A model generated the notes under the pieces. It made no database searches. It had not been told where the DNA came from and saw only the letters and a list, made by a program, of their open reading frames with translations. Below are positions 1-7,749 of a stretch of 32,741 nucleotides of DNA, piece by piece. Each line of letters begins with the position of its first letter. The first letter of the stretch is position 1. Position numbers and translations under genes: made by a program. The DNA comes from TMED27 sp964350435 (GTDB lineage Bacteria > Pseudomonadota > Alphaproteobacteria > Micavibrionales > Micavibrionaceae): assembly GCA_964350435.1 (NCBI GenBank), contig CAYGJS010000022.1, positions 1-32,741 on the forward strand, in the 5' to 3' direction.

Positions 1-641
1 GGGTTAGGGAGGGGGGTGTGAGTCACTTGTGTAAGCGGGTCAAATTGCTTAATCGATTCGATTTCATCGCCGAACAGATCGAGGCGGAGCGGCTCGTCAT
101 AACCCGGCGGGAAGAGATCTATAATGCCACCGCGCATCGCGTATTCACCAGATTCACGAACTGTTTGCGCACGGGTGTAGCCGTTTTGGGTAAGGAAGGA
201 TTGGAGGTTTTCAAGCTCTAGCCGCCCGCCTTTTTGCGCCGAGAGGGATGCGCCTTCGAGGGCGGATTTGGGCATGACCCTTTGCGTAATCGCATTCATG
301 GTGGTGAGCAGAATGCGGGGATAACGCCGCGATTCATTGTGCCAGACGAGGAGCTGCGAAAGGGCGGCGACACGGCGGGCGACGATTTCGGGGTTCGGGG
401 ATACGCGGTCATAAGGCAAGCAGTCCCATGCGGGAAATTCGACCACCGCCACATCGGGGGCGAAGAAAGTGAGCAAATCCTTTAATGTGGCGAGGCGGTT
501 ATCATCCAGGGCGATGTGCAGCAATATTTTATCGTCAGGCATGAGCGCGCGGGCGCGATCAGCCAGAATGCGCGCATCCTGCCCTTCAATCGCGCCGTAA
601 ATTATGCTGCGCGATTCTGTTTGTTTTTCTGCGGCCTGCAT
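1..641 (-). CDS. mfd: Transcription-repair coupling factor Mfd, N-terminal part (runs off left edge)
   Basis: Partial gene; about 213 residues of the N-terminal region are visible and the helicase part lies outside the window. Mfd removes RNA polymerase stalled at DNA lesions and recruits UvrA, so it works with the uvrA gene further right. The reverse strand reads without a stop from ATG at 641. It contains stretches typical of the UvrB-homology module: WDCLPYDRVSPNPEIVARR, then GEYAMRGGIIDLFPPGYDEP and LRLDLFGDEIESI near the cut edge. The ATG at 641 follows an AAGGCAAGACAAG stretch with only a weak ribosome site, but Mfd similarity begins soon after it. The gene is divergent from btaA with 72 bp between starts. 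Identity is certain from these motifs; the exact start is likely but not proven. Confidence 0.93.
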   Translation of the reverse strand, partial: MQAAEKQTESRSIIYGAIEGQDARILADRARALMPDDKILLHIALDDNRLATLKDLLTFFAPDVAVVEFPAWDCLPYDRVSPNPEIVARRVAALSQLLVWHNESRRYPRILLTTMNAITQRVMPKSALEGASLSAQKGGRLELENLQSFLTQNGYTRAQTVRESGEYAMRGGIIDLFPPGYDEPLRLDLFGDEIESIKQFDPLTQVTHTPLPN

Positions 642-649
642 GGCTTGTC

Positions 650-679
650 TTGCCTTGTGTTCTTCGCCGTTTTTATATA
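650..679 (+). promoter_or_regulatory. Possible promoter for btaAB in the mfd-btaA divergent gap
   Basis: TTGCCT at 650-655 and TATATA at 674-679 are separated by 18 bp, 35 bp upstream of the btaA ATG. The AT-rich tract 671-682 could also serve mfd in the other direction. This is a consensus-match inference only. Confidence 0.3.
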
Positions 680-713
680 TATGTTTGGGCTTGGAATAAA
701 GAGAAGATATGAC

Positions 714-2171
714 ATGACCCAAAGTGCCGCCCAAAAATTAGATTCTGTTGCCCAAGACACCATCGAAAAACCCGATCCCGATTTGCTTAAAAAAGCAGTG
801 CATCAGCATAGTCCTATTTCTAAAGAAGGGTTTTTAGAGCGCTGGTTTACTTTTTCTTTCCGCGGTTTTGTTTATCCGCAAATTTGGGAAGATCCCGAGG
901 TGGATATTGCCGCGCTTAAGATTGATAACACCACGCGCATCATGACGATTGCGTCGGGCGGGTGTAATGTTATGAACTATCTGACAGAGTCGCCTGATAA
1001 GGTGAAGGCGATTGATCTTAATCCTGCGCATGTGGCACTTGGGCGTTTGAAAATTTGTGCGCTGAAGCATCTTCCTGATTATGAGAGTTTTTTCAAATTC
1101 TTTGGGCGCGCGGATGCAAAGGCGAATATTGCAAATTATGATCAATACATAGCGCCGCATCTTGATTCATTTTCAAAGAATTACTGGGAGGGGTGGAGCC
1201 CGTTTCGAGGCCGCCGCATCAATTACTTCAGAAAAAACGTCTATCAATTTGGATTGCTTGGCCGTTTTATCTCTGCGGTGCATATTGTTTCGAAACTTTA
1301 CGGCGTTGACCCGCGCGAGATTTTAACCGCAAAAAACCAGAAAGAACAGGCTGAGATTTTTGACCGCACTTTGGGGCCGATCTTTGATAAGAAGATTGTG
1401 CGGTTTATTTGCAATATGCCCCCTGCCCTCTATGGGCTTGGCATTCCGCCGGCGCAGTTTGACGAGTTGAAAGGGGCGCATAGTGATATGGCCGATGTTT
1501 TGAAGGCGCGTTTGCGCCGCCTCGCCGTCGATTTCCCGATTGAGGATAACTACTTTGCGTGGCAGGCCTTTGGCCGCGGTTATGATACTTCATATAAAAA
1601 CGCTGTTCCGCGGTATTTGAAGGAAAAGCATTATGAAACCTTGAAGGCGAATGCCGACAAAGTGGAAGTTCATCACACGACGATTACCGGGTTTTTGGCT
1701 TCTCAGCCTGTGAACAGCCTTGATTGTTATGTGTTTTTGGATGCGCAGGACTGGATGAACGCGGAAACGCTCAATATTTTGTGGAAAGAGGTTGTCCGCA
1801 CCGCCCGCCCCGGGGCGCGGATTATTTTCCGCACGGCAGGGGATAAAAGCCCGCTGACCAAGGCTTTGCCGAAGGAGATGCTGGACAAGTTCAGCTATGA
1901 CGCCACGCAGTCCGTGAAGGCGGTGGCGAAGGATCGATCCTCTATTTACGGTGGATTCCATGTTTATACTCTAAAGGGCGGGGAGTCGAAAAAGGATGCG
2001 CCTGCGAAAAAAGCCAGCGTGAAAAAAGTGGCGCCGCTTAAAACACAGAAGAAAACCCCAAGCGCCAAGAAAAAAGCTATCGCCAAGACAAAGGCACCCG
2101 CCAAGAGCGTTGCACGTAAGAAAAATCCCGCCGCGGTCAAGAAAGTATCTGCTGCCAAAAAGGCTGTTTAA
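714..2171 (+). CDS. btaA: BtaA: S-adenosylmethionine:diacylglycerol 3-amino-3-carboxypropyltransferase
   Basis: First enzyme of betaine lipid (DGTS) synthesis: it moves the aminocarboxypropyl group of S-adenosylmethionine to diacylglycerol, giving diacylglyceryl-homoserine at the membrane. Family signatures (DUF3419) are clear: FRGFVYPQIWEDPEVD near residue 40, the SAM-site stretch IASGGCNVMNYL, then AIDLNPAHVALGRLK, and GRADAKANI. The start at 714 follows AAAGAGAAG; the frame is open further upstream to 516 but that overlaps mfd and lacks similarity. Length is 485 residues, longer than the roughly 400 usual for the family, because residues about 422-485 form a Lys/Ala/Pro tail with about 21 lysines, resembling histone-H1-like tails. 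btaB starts directly after the stop, so the two are translated together. Confidence 0.92.
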   Translation: MTQSAAQKLDSVAQDTIEKPDPDLLKKAVHQHSPISKEGFLERWFTFSFRGFVYPQIWEDPEVDIAALKIDNTTRIMTIASGGCNVMNYLTESPDKVKAIDLNPAHVALGRLKICALKHLPDYESFFKFFGRADAKANIANYDQYIAPHLDSFSKNYWEGWSPFRGRRINYFRKNVYQFGLLGRFISAVHIVSKLYGVDPREILTAKNQKEQAEIFDRTLGPIFDKKIVRFICNMPPALYGLGIPPAQFDELKGAHSDMADVLKARLRRLAVDFPIEDNYFAWQAFGRGYDTSYKNAVPRYLKEKHYETLKANADKVEVHHTTITGFLASQPVNSLDCYVFLDAQDWMNAETLNILWKEVVRTARPGARIIFRTAGDKSPLTKALPKEMLDKFSYDATQSVKAVAKDRSSIYGGFHVYTLKGGESKKDAPAKKASVKKVAPLKTQKKTPSAKKKAIAKTKAPAKSVARKKNPAAVKKVSAAKKAV

Positions 2172-2825
2172 ATGATGTCCTCCGAGGCCAGTACGAAAGC
2201 CCAGATGGATGCCATGTATCGCTGGACGCGTCATGTTTATGATTTAAGCCGTAAGTATTATTTGCTGGGCCGTGATCAATTAATCAGCGGATTGGACGCC
2301 GGAGCAGATCAGAATATTTGTGAGGTTGGATGCGGGACGGCGCGGAATTTGATCAAAATGGCGAAGGCGTATCCGAAGGTGCATTTTTATGGGCTGGATG
2401 CTTCTGATGAGATGCTGAAGACCGCGAATGCGTCGTTGGAAAAATCCGGGGCGCGGGTCAATCTGGCGCAAGGGTATTCGCAGAGCTTTGACCCTGCCGC
2501 GATGTTTGGCCTTACTGCCCCGCTTGATAAAATTGTATTTTCCTATGCGCTTTCGATTATTCCGCCGTGGAGGGAGAGCATAGATCATGCTTTATCGCTT
2601 TTGCCTATCGGCGGGGAAATCCGGATTGTCGATTTTGGCGGAATGGAACAGCAGCCTGCGTGGTTTCGAAAATTTATCTTCTGGTGGCTGTCGCTGTTTC
2701 ATGTTTACCACAAGCCTGAAATTCTTGCGTATTTGCAGGAACTGGACAGGATGGGTAAAGGCCGCCTGCAGGCCACGCATCTTTATGGCGGGTATTGTTA
2801 TCTGGCGACGTTTAAAAAAATATAA
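2172..2825 (+). CDS. btaB: BtaB-type methyltransferase: diacylglyceryl-homoserine N-methyltransferase
   Basis: Class I SAM-dependent methyltransferase, 217 residues. The second step of DGTS synthesis adds three methyl groups to the homoserine nitrogen made by BtaA. Visible: N-terminal MDAMYRWTRHVYDLSRKYYL, typical of BtaB, glycine-rich motif I ICEVGCGTARNL near residue 50, acidic motif II FYGLDASDEML, and a C-terminal region (WFRKFIFWWLSLFHVYHKPE) with an aromatic amphipathic stretch that may touch the membrane. The ATG abuts the btaA stop codon (TAAATG) with a second ATG directly after it, so translation is probably coupled. Assignment rests on sequence type plus adjacency to btaA; a different small methyltransferase is unlikely. 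Confidence 0.88.
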   Translation: MMSSEASTKAQMDAMYRWTRHVYDLSRKYYLLGRDQLISGLDAGADQNICEVGCGTARNLIKMAKAYPKVHFYGLDASDEMLKTANASLEKSGARVNLAQGYSQSFDPAAMFGLTAPLDKIVFSYALSIIPPWRESIDHALSLLPIGGEIRIVDFGGMEQQPAWFRKFIFWWLSLFHVYHKPEILAYLQELDRMGKGRLQATHLYGGYCYLATFKKI

Positions 2826-2828
2826 ATG

Positions 2829-2890
2829 TCATTCTGAAGGGCTTTAGCCCTGAAGAATCCAGATCCTTCAACGCCAGCGTTTCAGGATGA
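2829..2890. repeat. Palindromic intergenic repeat between btaB and sdhE
   Basis: TCATTCTGAA (2829-2838) pairs with TTCAGGATGA (2881-2890) with one mismatch, and inside it AGGGCTTTAGCCCT (2838-2851) is a short perfect palindrome. The unit fills almost the whole gap between two convergent genes, so it may also act as a bidirectional terminator. It resembles, but is not identical to, the element at 3164-3235. Confidence 0.6.
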
Positions 2891-2892
2891 GG

Positions 2893-3153
2893 TTATTGAA
2901 GCTTATACGCGAGAAGTTTTTCAAAAACTTCAGAGCGGATATTGGCGGGAGGGTCTTCCTTGCCTGTAATCCAGTTATAAAGATTAGGGTCGTTTTCCTG
3001 AAGCAAGTCTTCGAAAACATCAAGCTCGTGCTTGCTCATATGCGGGACGTGTTTTTTTGCAAAGGATCCCAGAATCAGATCCATTTCCTTGGTGCCACGG
3101 TGGTCGGCACGGAAGATAAGTTTATTCCTTAAGTTTTGGTGATCGTCTTTCAT
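2893..3153 (-). CDS. sdhE: SdhE / succinate dehydrogenase assembly factor 2 family (DUF339)
   Basis: Small cytoplasmic protein, 86 residues, that promotes covalent FAD attachment to the flavoprotein subunit of succinate dehydrogenase. The diagnostic RGTKEMDLILGSFA is present near residue 20 (the family's RGxxE motif that contacts the flavoprotein), followed by the family pattern LDVFEDLLQENDPNLYNWITG. I use the ATG at 3153; an in-frame TTG two codons earlier is less likely. In many alphaproteobacteria this gene lies beside recG and mfd, which fits here except that btaAB separates it from mfd. It is divergent from recG, with a palindromic repeat filling most of the gap. Confidence 0.9.
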   Translation of the reverse strand: MKDDHQNLRNKLIFRADHRGTKEMDLILGSFAKKHVPHMSKHELDVFEDLLQENDPNLYNWITGKEDPPANIRSEVFEKLLAYKLQ

Positions 3154-3163
3154 GATCAATATA

Positions 3164-3235
3164 TGTCATTGCGAGCATAGCGAAGCAATCTAAAAGAGGC
3201 GATTGCTTCGTCGGCATTGCCTCCTCGCAATGACA
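3164..3235. repeat. Complete 72-bp palindromic element (RPE-like)
   Basis: Terminal arms TGTCATTGCGAG (3164-3175) and CTCGCAATGACA (3224-3235) are perfect 12-bp inverted repeats. Inner arms CGAAGCAATC (3181-3190) and GATTGCTTCG (3201-3210) are perfect 10-bp inverted repeats with a 10-nt loop. It sits in the shared 5' region of sdhE and recG, ending 15 bp before the recG ATG. Partial copies of the same sequence lie at 11961-11995 and 30668-30696. Confidence 0.85.
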
Positions 3236-3250
3236 GTATATTATATTTCT

Positions 3251-5332
3251 ATGTCCCGGCCATTTGATCTTGATCCGCTGTTTCGCCCCTTGACCTCCCT
3301 CCCCGGGGTTGGGCCGAAGATTGGCGGGTTGATCGAGAAGCTGGTGGGCGGGCCGAAGGTTCTGGATCTGCTGCTGCATAAGCCGGTCGATTTTATTGAT
3401 CGCCGTTTTTCACCGCCGATTTCCGAAGCCCCCGATGGGCGGATTTGCACAATGGAAGTCATGGTCACCAGTCATCAGCCGAATGCACGCAAAGGCCTGC
3501 CTTACCGCGTGAAGGTGCGGGACGAGAGCGGGGTTATGTCGCTCGTGTTTTTTCATGCGAATAAAGCGTGGATTGAAAAGCAGCTTCCTGATCGCGAGAA
3601 GGTGATTGTCAGCGGCAAGGTTGAATATTATCAGGGCAATCCGCAGATTGTGCATCCCGACATTGCGAGATTAGAAAACCGCGCCGATCTGGAAACGCTG
3701 GAGCCGATTTATCCCTTAAGCGCGGGGATCACGAACAAGACGATCCGCAAGGCGATGGAGGGGGCGATCGGATTTATTCCTCGGCTTCCTGAATGGGATG
3801 ATGCGGCGTTTTTGGCGCAAAAGAAATGGGAGGATTGGAACGTTTGCATGACGGCGTTGCATGATTTTGAGGATGGGCGGGTGTTGTCGCCCGAACATCC
3901 CGTGCGGCAGAGGCTTGCGTATGATGAGCTTTTGGCGAACCAGTTGACGCTTGCGCTGGTGCGGCATCGGCAGCGGAAGATTAACGGGCGGGCGTTTGCA
4001 GGCGACGGGGCTTTGCGGGCGAAGTTATTGGCCGCCCTGCCCTTTGCGTTGACGGGTGCGCAGGAACGTTCGCTCGGCGAGATTGATGAGGATATGCGGG
4101 AAGACGCGAAGATGCTGCGGCTTTTGCAGGGCGATGTGGGTTCGGGCAAGACCATTGTGGCGGCGATGGCGATGCTGGCGGCTGTGGAAACGGGGGCTCA
4201 GGCCGCGATTATGGCGCCGACAGAGATCTTGGCGCGCCAGCACGCGGAGACTTTTGCGCCGCTCATGCAGGCCTGCGGGGTGCGGATGGTAACCCTGACG
4301 GGGCGTGACAAGGGCGCAGGCCGCGCACAAATTCTTGCCGAGATTGAGGATGGGCGGGCGCAGGTGATTATCGGCACGCATGCCATTTTTCAGGAGAGCG
4401 TGGCGTTTTCGGATTTAGGGCTGGCGGTGATAGACGAGCAGCATCGGTTTGGCGTGCATCAACGCTTGCAGCTTTCATCCAAGGGGCGCGGCACAGACGT
4501 TTTGGTGATGACGGCAACGCCTATACCGCGGACGCTGACGCTCACGGCGTATGGCGATATGGATGTATCGCGGCTGGATGAGAAGCCTCCGGGGCGTAAG
4601 CCTGTGGATACGCGGCTCATCCCTTCGGAGAAGATGGACGATATGGTGGATGGAATTGCGCGCCAGATTAAAGACGGGGCGCGGGTCTATTGGGTATGCC
4701 CTTTGGTGGAGGAGTCGGAATTTCTGGACGTGGCGGCGGCGGAAGAGCGTTTTGATATTCTGCGCCAGCGTTTCGGCAAGGTCGGTCTTGTGCACGGGCG
4801 GATGAAGGCGTCAGAAAAGGACGAAGTGATGCAGCGTTTTGCGGGCGGTGATCTGGATATTCTGGTTGCCACAACCGTAATCGAAGTGGGGGTGAACGTG
4901 CCGGAGGCCACGATCATGGTGATCGAACATGCGGAGCGATTTGGCCTGTCGCAGCTGCATCAGCTACGCGGGCGCGTCGGGCGCGGCGGGGATAAGAGTT
5001 ATTGTTTCTTGCTGTATTCAGGGCCGCTCGGGCCGACGGCGAAAGAACGGCTCGGCATTATGCGCGAAACCGAGGACGGGTTTTTGATTGCGGAGAAGGA
5101 TTTGAAGCTTCGCGGGGCGGGTGATATTCTCGGCGTGAAGCAGAGCGGCATGCCTGTGTTTCGGCTGGCGGATTTATCGGTGCATGGGGAGTTGCTGAAG
5201 GCGGCGCGGGATGATGCAAGGCTGATTATCGATAAGGACCCCGAGTTATCGGGCGTGCGGGGTAAAGCGCTCACGACTTTGCTGTATCTGTTTGAGCGAG
5301 ATCAAGCGATTGCGTATTTACGGAGCGGTTGA
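3251..5332 (+). CDS. recG: ATP-dependent DNA helicase RecG
   Basis: Superfamily 2 helicase that regresses stalled replication forks and branch-migrates Holliday junctions. 693 residues, the normal family length. Domains in order: N-terminal wedge with the helix-hairpin-helix-like TSLPGVGPKIGG and the OB-fold, then helicase lobe 1 with Walker A GDVGSGKT near residue 294 and DEQH box (VIDEQHRFGV) near 395, motif III MTATPIPRTL, then lobe 2 with VATTVIEVGVNVPEA, and QLHQLRGRVGRG. The ATG at 3251 is chosen because similarity begins at SRPFDLDPLFRP; the frame is open upstream to 3203, but those codons come from the palindromic element. The 3' end overlaps the convergent cysE by 15 bp. Confidence 0.97.
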   Translation: MSRPFDLDPLFRPLTSLPGVGPKIGGLIEKLVGGPKVLDLLLHKPVDFIDRRFSPPISEAPDGRICTMEVMVTSHQPNARKGLPYRVKVRDESGVMSLVFFHANKAWIEKQLPDREKVIVSGKVEYYQGNPQIVHPDIARLENRADLETLEPIYPLSAGITNKTIRKAMEGAIGFIPRLPEWDDAAFLAQKKWEDWNVCMTALHDFEDGRVLSPEHPVRQRLAYDELLANQLTLALVRHRQRKINGRAFAGDGALRAKLLAALPFALTGAQERSLGEIDEDMREDAKMLRLLQGDVGSGKTIVAAMAMLAAVETGAQAAIMAPTEILARQHAETFAPLMQACGVRMVTLTGRDKGAGRAQILAEIEDGRAQVIIGTHAIFQESVAFSDLGLAVIDEQHRFGVHQRLQLSSKGRGTDVLVMTATPIPRTLTLTAYGDMDVSRLDEKPPGRKPVDTRLIPSEKMDDMVDGIARQIKDGARVYWVCPLVEESEFLDVAAAEERFDILRQRFGKVGLVHGRMKASEKDEVMQRFAGGDLDILVATTVIEVGVNVPEATIMVIEHAERFGLSQLHQLRGRVGRGGDKSYCFLLYSGPLGPTAKERLGIMRETEDGFLIAEKDLKLRGAGDILGVKQSGMPVFRLADLSVHGELLKAARDDARLIIDKDPELSGVRGKALTTLLYLFERDQAIAYLRSG

Positions 5333-6016
5333 TTTCCTTTTTGCAGCGGGTTTTTTACTCACAGGTTTACAATCCTGATTGCCGGGGATTTTGAGTTCTT
5401 TGCGCAATTCGCCCATTTCACGGATGATGCAATCAATGGTAAAAGTGACTTTTTCCATTTCATCGCGCGAGGGCATACCATAGCCGCGGGAGCGATCATC
5501 GCCGCCAATCACACGGGCGGGGATGCCGAGTGCGGTGGCGCCGTTCGGGATATCGTTTGTGACAACGGAGTTTGAGCCGATTTTGGCGCGTTTGCCGATT
5601 GTGATATCGCCGAGCACTTGCGCGCCTGCGCCAATCATTGCGCCGTCTTCGATTGTGGGGTGGCGTTTTTCGCCTTTTTGGTCGGCGCGCCCTACGCCGC
5701 CGAGTGTGACGCCGTGATAAATTGTTACATCATCTCCGATGATGGCGGTTTGGCCGATGACGACGCCTGTACCATGGTCGATAAACAGGCGGTTGCCGAT
5801 TGTGGCGGCGGGGTGGATTTCAACGCCAGTCAGAATGCGGCCAATATTGGCGAGGAAGCGCGGGATGGCGCGCAATCCGATTTTTTTCCAAAGAAAAAAA
5901 TTCAGGCGATGAAACATCACGGCGTGAAAGCCGTTATAGGCCAGTACGACTTCGAAGAAGGTCGGCGCGGCGGGGTCGCGGGATTGGATGGATTTTATAT
6001 CATCAAGAAGGCTCAT
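5318..6016 (-). CDS. cysE: Serine O-acetyltransferase CysE
   Basis: Acetylates serine with acetyl-CoA to O-acetylserine, the first step of cysteine synthesis. 232 residues: an alpha-helical N-terminal part, then a left-handed beta-helix of hexapeptide repeats. The catalytic region IDHGTGVVIGQTAIIGDD and TIYHGVTLGGVG, the mobile loop GEKRHPTIEDG and the C-terminal coil SVVTNDIPNGATALGIPARV are all present. Residues after about 205 form a Lys/Pro/Ala tail (KPVSKKPAAKRKS) in place of the usual C-terminal tail ending in Ile that binds cysteine synthase, so that complex may differ here. The ATG overlaps the stop of the DUF502 gene as ATGA, so translation is coupled. Confidence 0.95.
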   Translation of the reverse strand: MSLLDDIKSIQSRDPAAPTFFEVVLAYNGFHAVMFHRLNFFLWKKIGLRAIPRFLANIGRILTGVEIHPAATIGNRLFIDHGTGVVIGQTAIIGDDVTIYHGVTLGGVGRADQKGEKRHPTIEDGAMIGAGAQVLGDITIGKRAKIGSNSVVTNDIPNGATALGIPARVIGGDDRSRGYGMPSRDEMEKVTFTIDCIIREMGELRKELKIPGNQDCKPVSKKPAAKRKSTAP

Positions 6017-6759
6017 TTTTTCTTCGCCTTTTTAGAAGCCGCTTTCTTTGCAGGCTTTTTTATCGCCGCATTTTCTGGGGGCTTTACGATTTTATCTTTT
6101 ACATCCGTCGGCGTGAGGATTCCGGCGGACACGATCATCTTGATGCCCTCCTCCACGGTCATGCCGAGAATATGGATATCTTTGCGCGGAACAAACAGCA
6201 AGAAGCCCGAAGTGGGGTTTGGGGTGGTTGGGACGAAGACATTCAGGACTTCATCGCCCGTAATGCGTTGAACCTCCCCTTCCGTTGTCCCCGTCAGGAA
6301 GCCGATAGACCACACGCCTTTGCGGGGATATTCAATCAGCACGCATTCACGAAAGGCGTTGGATTGCGTGGCCATGATGGTTTCGAAAATCTGTTTCAAC
6401 GCACCATAGATTGAGCGGATAATCGGCATGCGATCCACGATATATTCGGAGATGCGGATAATCAGGCGGCCAAGGAAATTGGTCGCGAACCAGCCGACGA
6501 GGATAAAAAAGGTGATTGCGGCGATCAGCCCCAACCCCGGAATGGTTGTACCACCGTAGAGGCCTTCATACCATTGATCGGGGAAGAGTTTGGTGACGTG
6601 GCTGTCGATGAAGGTCAGGAAGATATAGGTCAGATAAATGGTGATCGAAATCGGCGCGGTGACAACAATCCCCGTTAGAAGATAACGGCGAAGGCGCGTC
6701 GCGAAGGTGGTTTTCGAGCCGTGATGCGGCTCTTGTTCTGTGGATTTATCTTTGCTCAT
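6013..6759 (-). CDS. DUF502 family integral membrane protein
   Basis: Inner-membrane protein of unknown function, 248 residues. Two hydrophobic segments are visible: LLTGIVVTAPISITIYLTYI near residue 35 and a second one around LGLIAAITFFILVGWFATNF. Between and after them are the family hallmarks PGLG, RMPIIRSIYGALKQI and VLIEYPRKGVWSIGFLTG. The frame is open upstream to 6885 but I start at the ATG at 6759, where the charged N-terminus begins and the family length fits. The C-terminus is a Lys/Ala tail (PAKKAASKKAKKK), like its neighbours BtaA and CysE. It is coupled to cysE by a 4-nt overlap. DUF502 genes often sit next to recG in alphaproteobacteria. Confidence 0.9.
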   Translation of the reverse strand: MSKDKSTEQEPHHGSKTTFATRLRRYLLTGIVVTAPISITIYLTYIFLTFIDSHVTKLFPDQWYEGLYGGTTIPGLGLIAAITFFILVGWFATNFLGRLIIRISEYIVDRMPIIRSIYGALKQIFETIMATQSNAFRECVLIEYPRKGVWSIGFLTGTTEGEVQRITGDEVLNVFVPTTPNPTSGFLLFVPRKDIHILGMTVEEGIKMIVSAGILTPTDVKDKIVKPPENAAIKKPAKKAASKKAKKK

Positions 6760-6951
6760 TGGCGCATCATGCCGCGAGGGGGCGGCGAAAGCAATGGGAA
6801 TATAAGGGGCTTTAGCGAAAAAATGGTGATCTTCGCAGGCATTTCTTTGACGCGGAGCTAACGCTCCTTGCAAAGTGGCAAACACTAAACTCGGCTTTGC
6901 CTCGTTAAGTTTATTGTTGAACCCGGCTTCAAATACGTGGCCAATATTTTC

Positions 6952-6984
6952 ACAAAAAAACTCCCTAGCGGAGGCTTATTTTTG
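6952..6984. terminator. Bidirectional rho-independent terminator after tRNA-Lys
   Basis: CTCC (6961-6964) and GGAG (6970-6973) form a short GC stem with a 5-nt loop, flanked by an A7 run on one side and TTATTTTT on the other. A/T-rich pairing extends the stem and supplies a U-tract on either strand. It lies just 3' of tRNA-Lys on the minus strand. Confidence 0.6.
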
Positions 6985-6990
6985 TAAAAA

Positions 6991-7066
6991 TGGTGATCGC
7001 GCAGGGATTTGAACCCTGGACCTACTGATTAAAAGTCAGTTGCTCTACCAGCTGAGCTACGCGATC
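6991..7066 (-). tRNA. tRNA-Lys (anticodon UUU)
   Basis: 76 nt including an encoded CCA (6991-6993). The acceptor stem GATCGCG pairs with CGCGATC, followed by T8-A9, a normal D arm, anticodon stem CTGAC/ATCAG region with loop centred on TTT, variable AGGTC and T loop GTTCAAATC. All positions expected of a canonical tRNA are present. It lies between the DUF502-cysE unit and coaD. Confidence 0.97.
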
Positions 7067-7196
7067 ACAAATGTGGGGTGCCTTAAAAGACTGACGCACC
7101 ATATGGTTTTAGGACTCGCGCGTCAAGATTAAATTTTCATCAGATCCCCGCCGTTTTAAGCAGCTTTGCCGCTCGCGGGGATGCTATTTTGCAATG

Positions 7197-7709
7197 TCAT
7201 TTTGAAAATTTTTCGGAGAGTTGTTTTGCGACGTTTGGGGTCACGAATTGTTCAATATCGCCGCCGAGCATGGAGATTTCCTTGACGAAACTGGCGGAGA
7301 CGAATTGCCATTTCTCGGACGCCATCAGGAAGACGGTTTCGATGTCGGGATCAAGCTTGGCGTTCATCCCTGTGAGCTGGAATTCATATTCGAAATCGGA
7401 GACAGCGCGAAGGCCGCGGAAAATGCAGGTTGCATTGACTTCGCGGGCAAAATGCACCAGCAGGTTGTCAAAGCGGCGTACTTCTATCTCGCAGCCCTTT
7501 TCCTTCATATTTTCGATATCGGTTTTAATCATCTCTACGCGCTCTTTATAGGAGAAGAGCGGGCCTTTGCGTGAGTTATCGGCGACGCCGATAATCAGCT
7601 TATCGACCATGCGGCTGGCGCGCTTTATAAGGTGCAGATGCCCCTTGGTGACGGGGTCAAACGTGCCCGGATATACACCGATTAAATATTTTCCTGCTTT
7701 TTCAGTCAT
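7197..7709 (-). CDS. coaD: Phosphopantetheine adenylyltransferase CoaD
   Basis: Transfers AMP from ATP to 4'-phosphopantetheine, the fourth step of coenzyme A synthesis. 170 residues, near the usual length of about 160. The nucleotidyltransferase motif GTFDPVTKGHL (residues 15-25, with the (H/T)xGH signature) is intact. Also visible are the substrate-binding KGPLFSYKERVEM, the RGLRAVSDFEYE region with the conserved arginine, and the C-terminal SEKWQFVSASFVKEI helix. The ATG at 7709 is the only good start. rlmJ lies upstream on the same strand with 40 bp between them, so they may be co-transcribed. Confidence 0.97.
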   Translation of the reverse strand: MTEKAGKYLIGVYPGTFDPVTKGHLHLIKRASRMVDKLIIGVADNSRKGPLFSYKERVEMIKTDIENMKEKGCEIEVRRFDNLLVHFAREVNATCIFRGLRAVSDFEYEFQLTGMNAKLDPDIETVFLMASEKWQFVSASFVKEISMLGGDIEQFVTPNVAKQLSEKFSK

Positions 7710-7749
7710 ACTTGATTTTTACCCTCGTTTTGGCGGCTGTGCCACCGAT

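Noticed and set aside
516..713. Upstream extension of btaA
   Set aside because: These codons lie opposite mfd coding sequence and add nothing similar to BtaA; the ATG at 714 has a ribosome site.
6760..6885. 42-residue N-terminal extension of the DUF502 protein
   Set aside because: No membrane or family feature in it; the ATG at 6759 gives the usual N-terminus.
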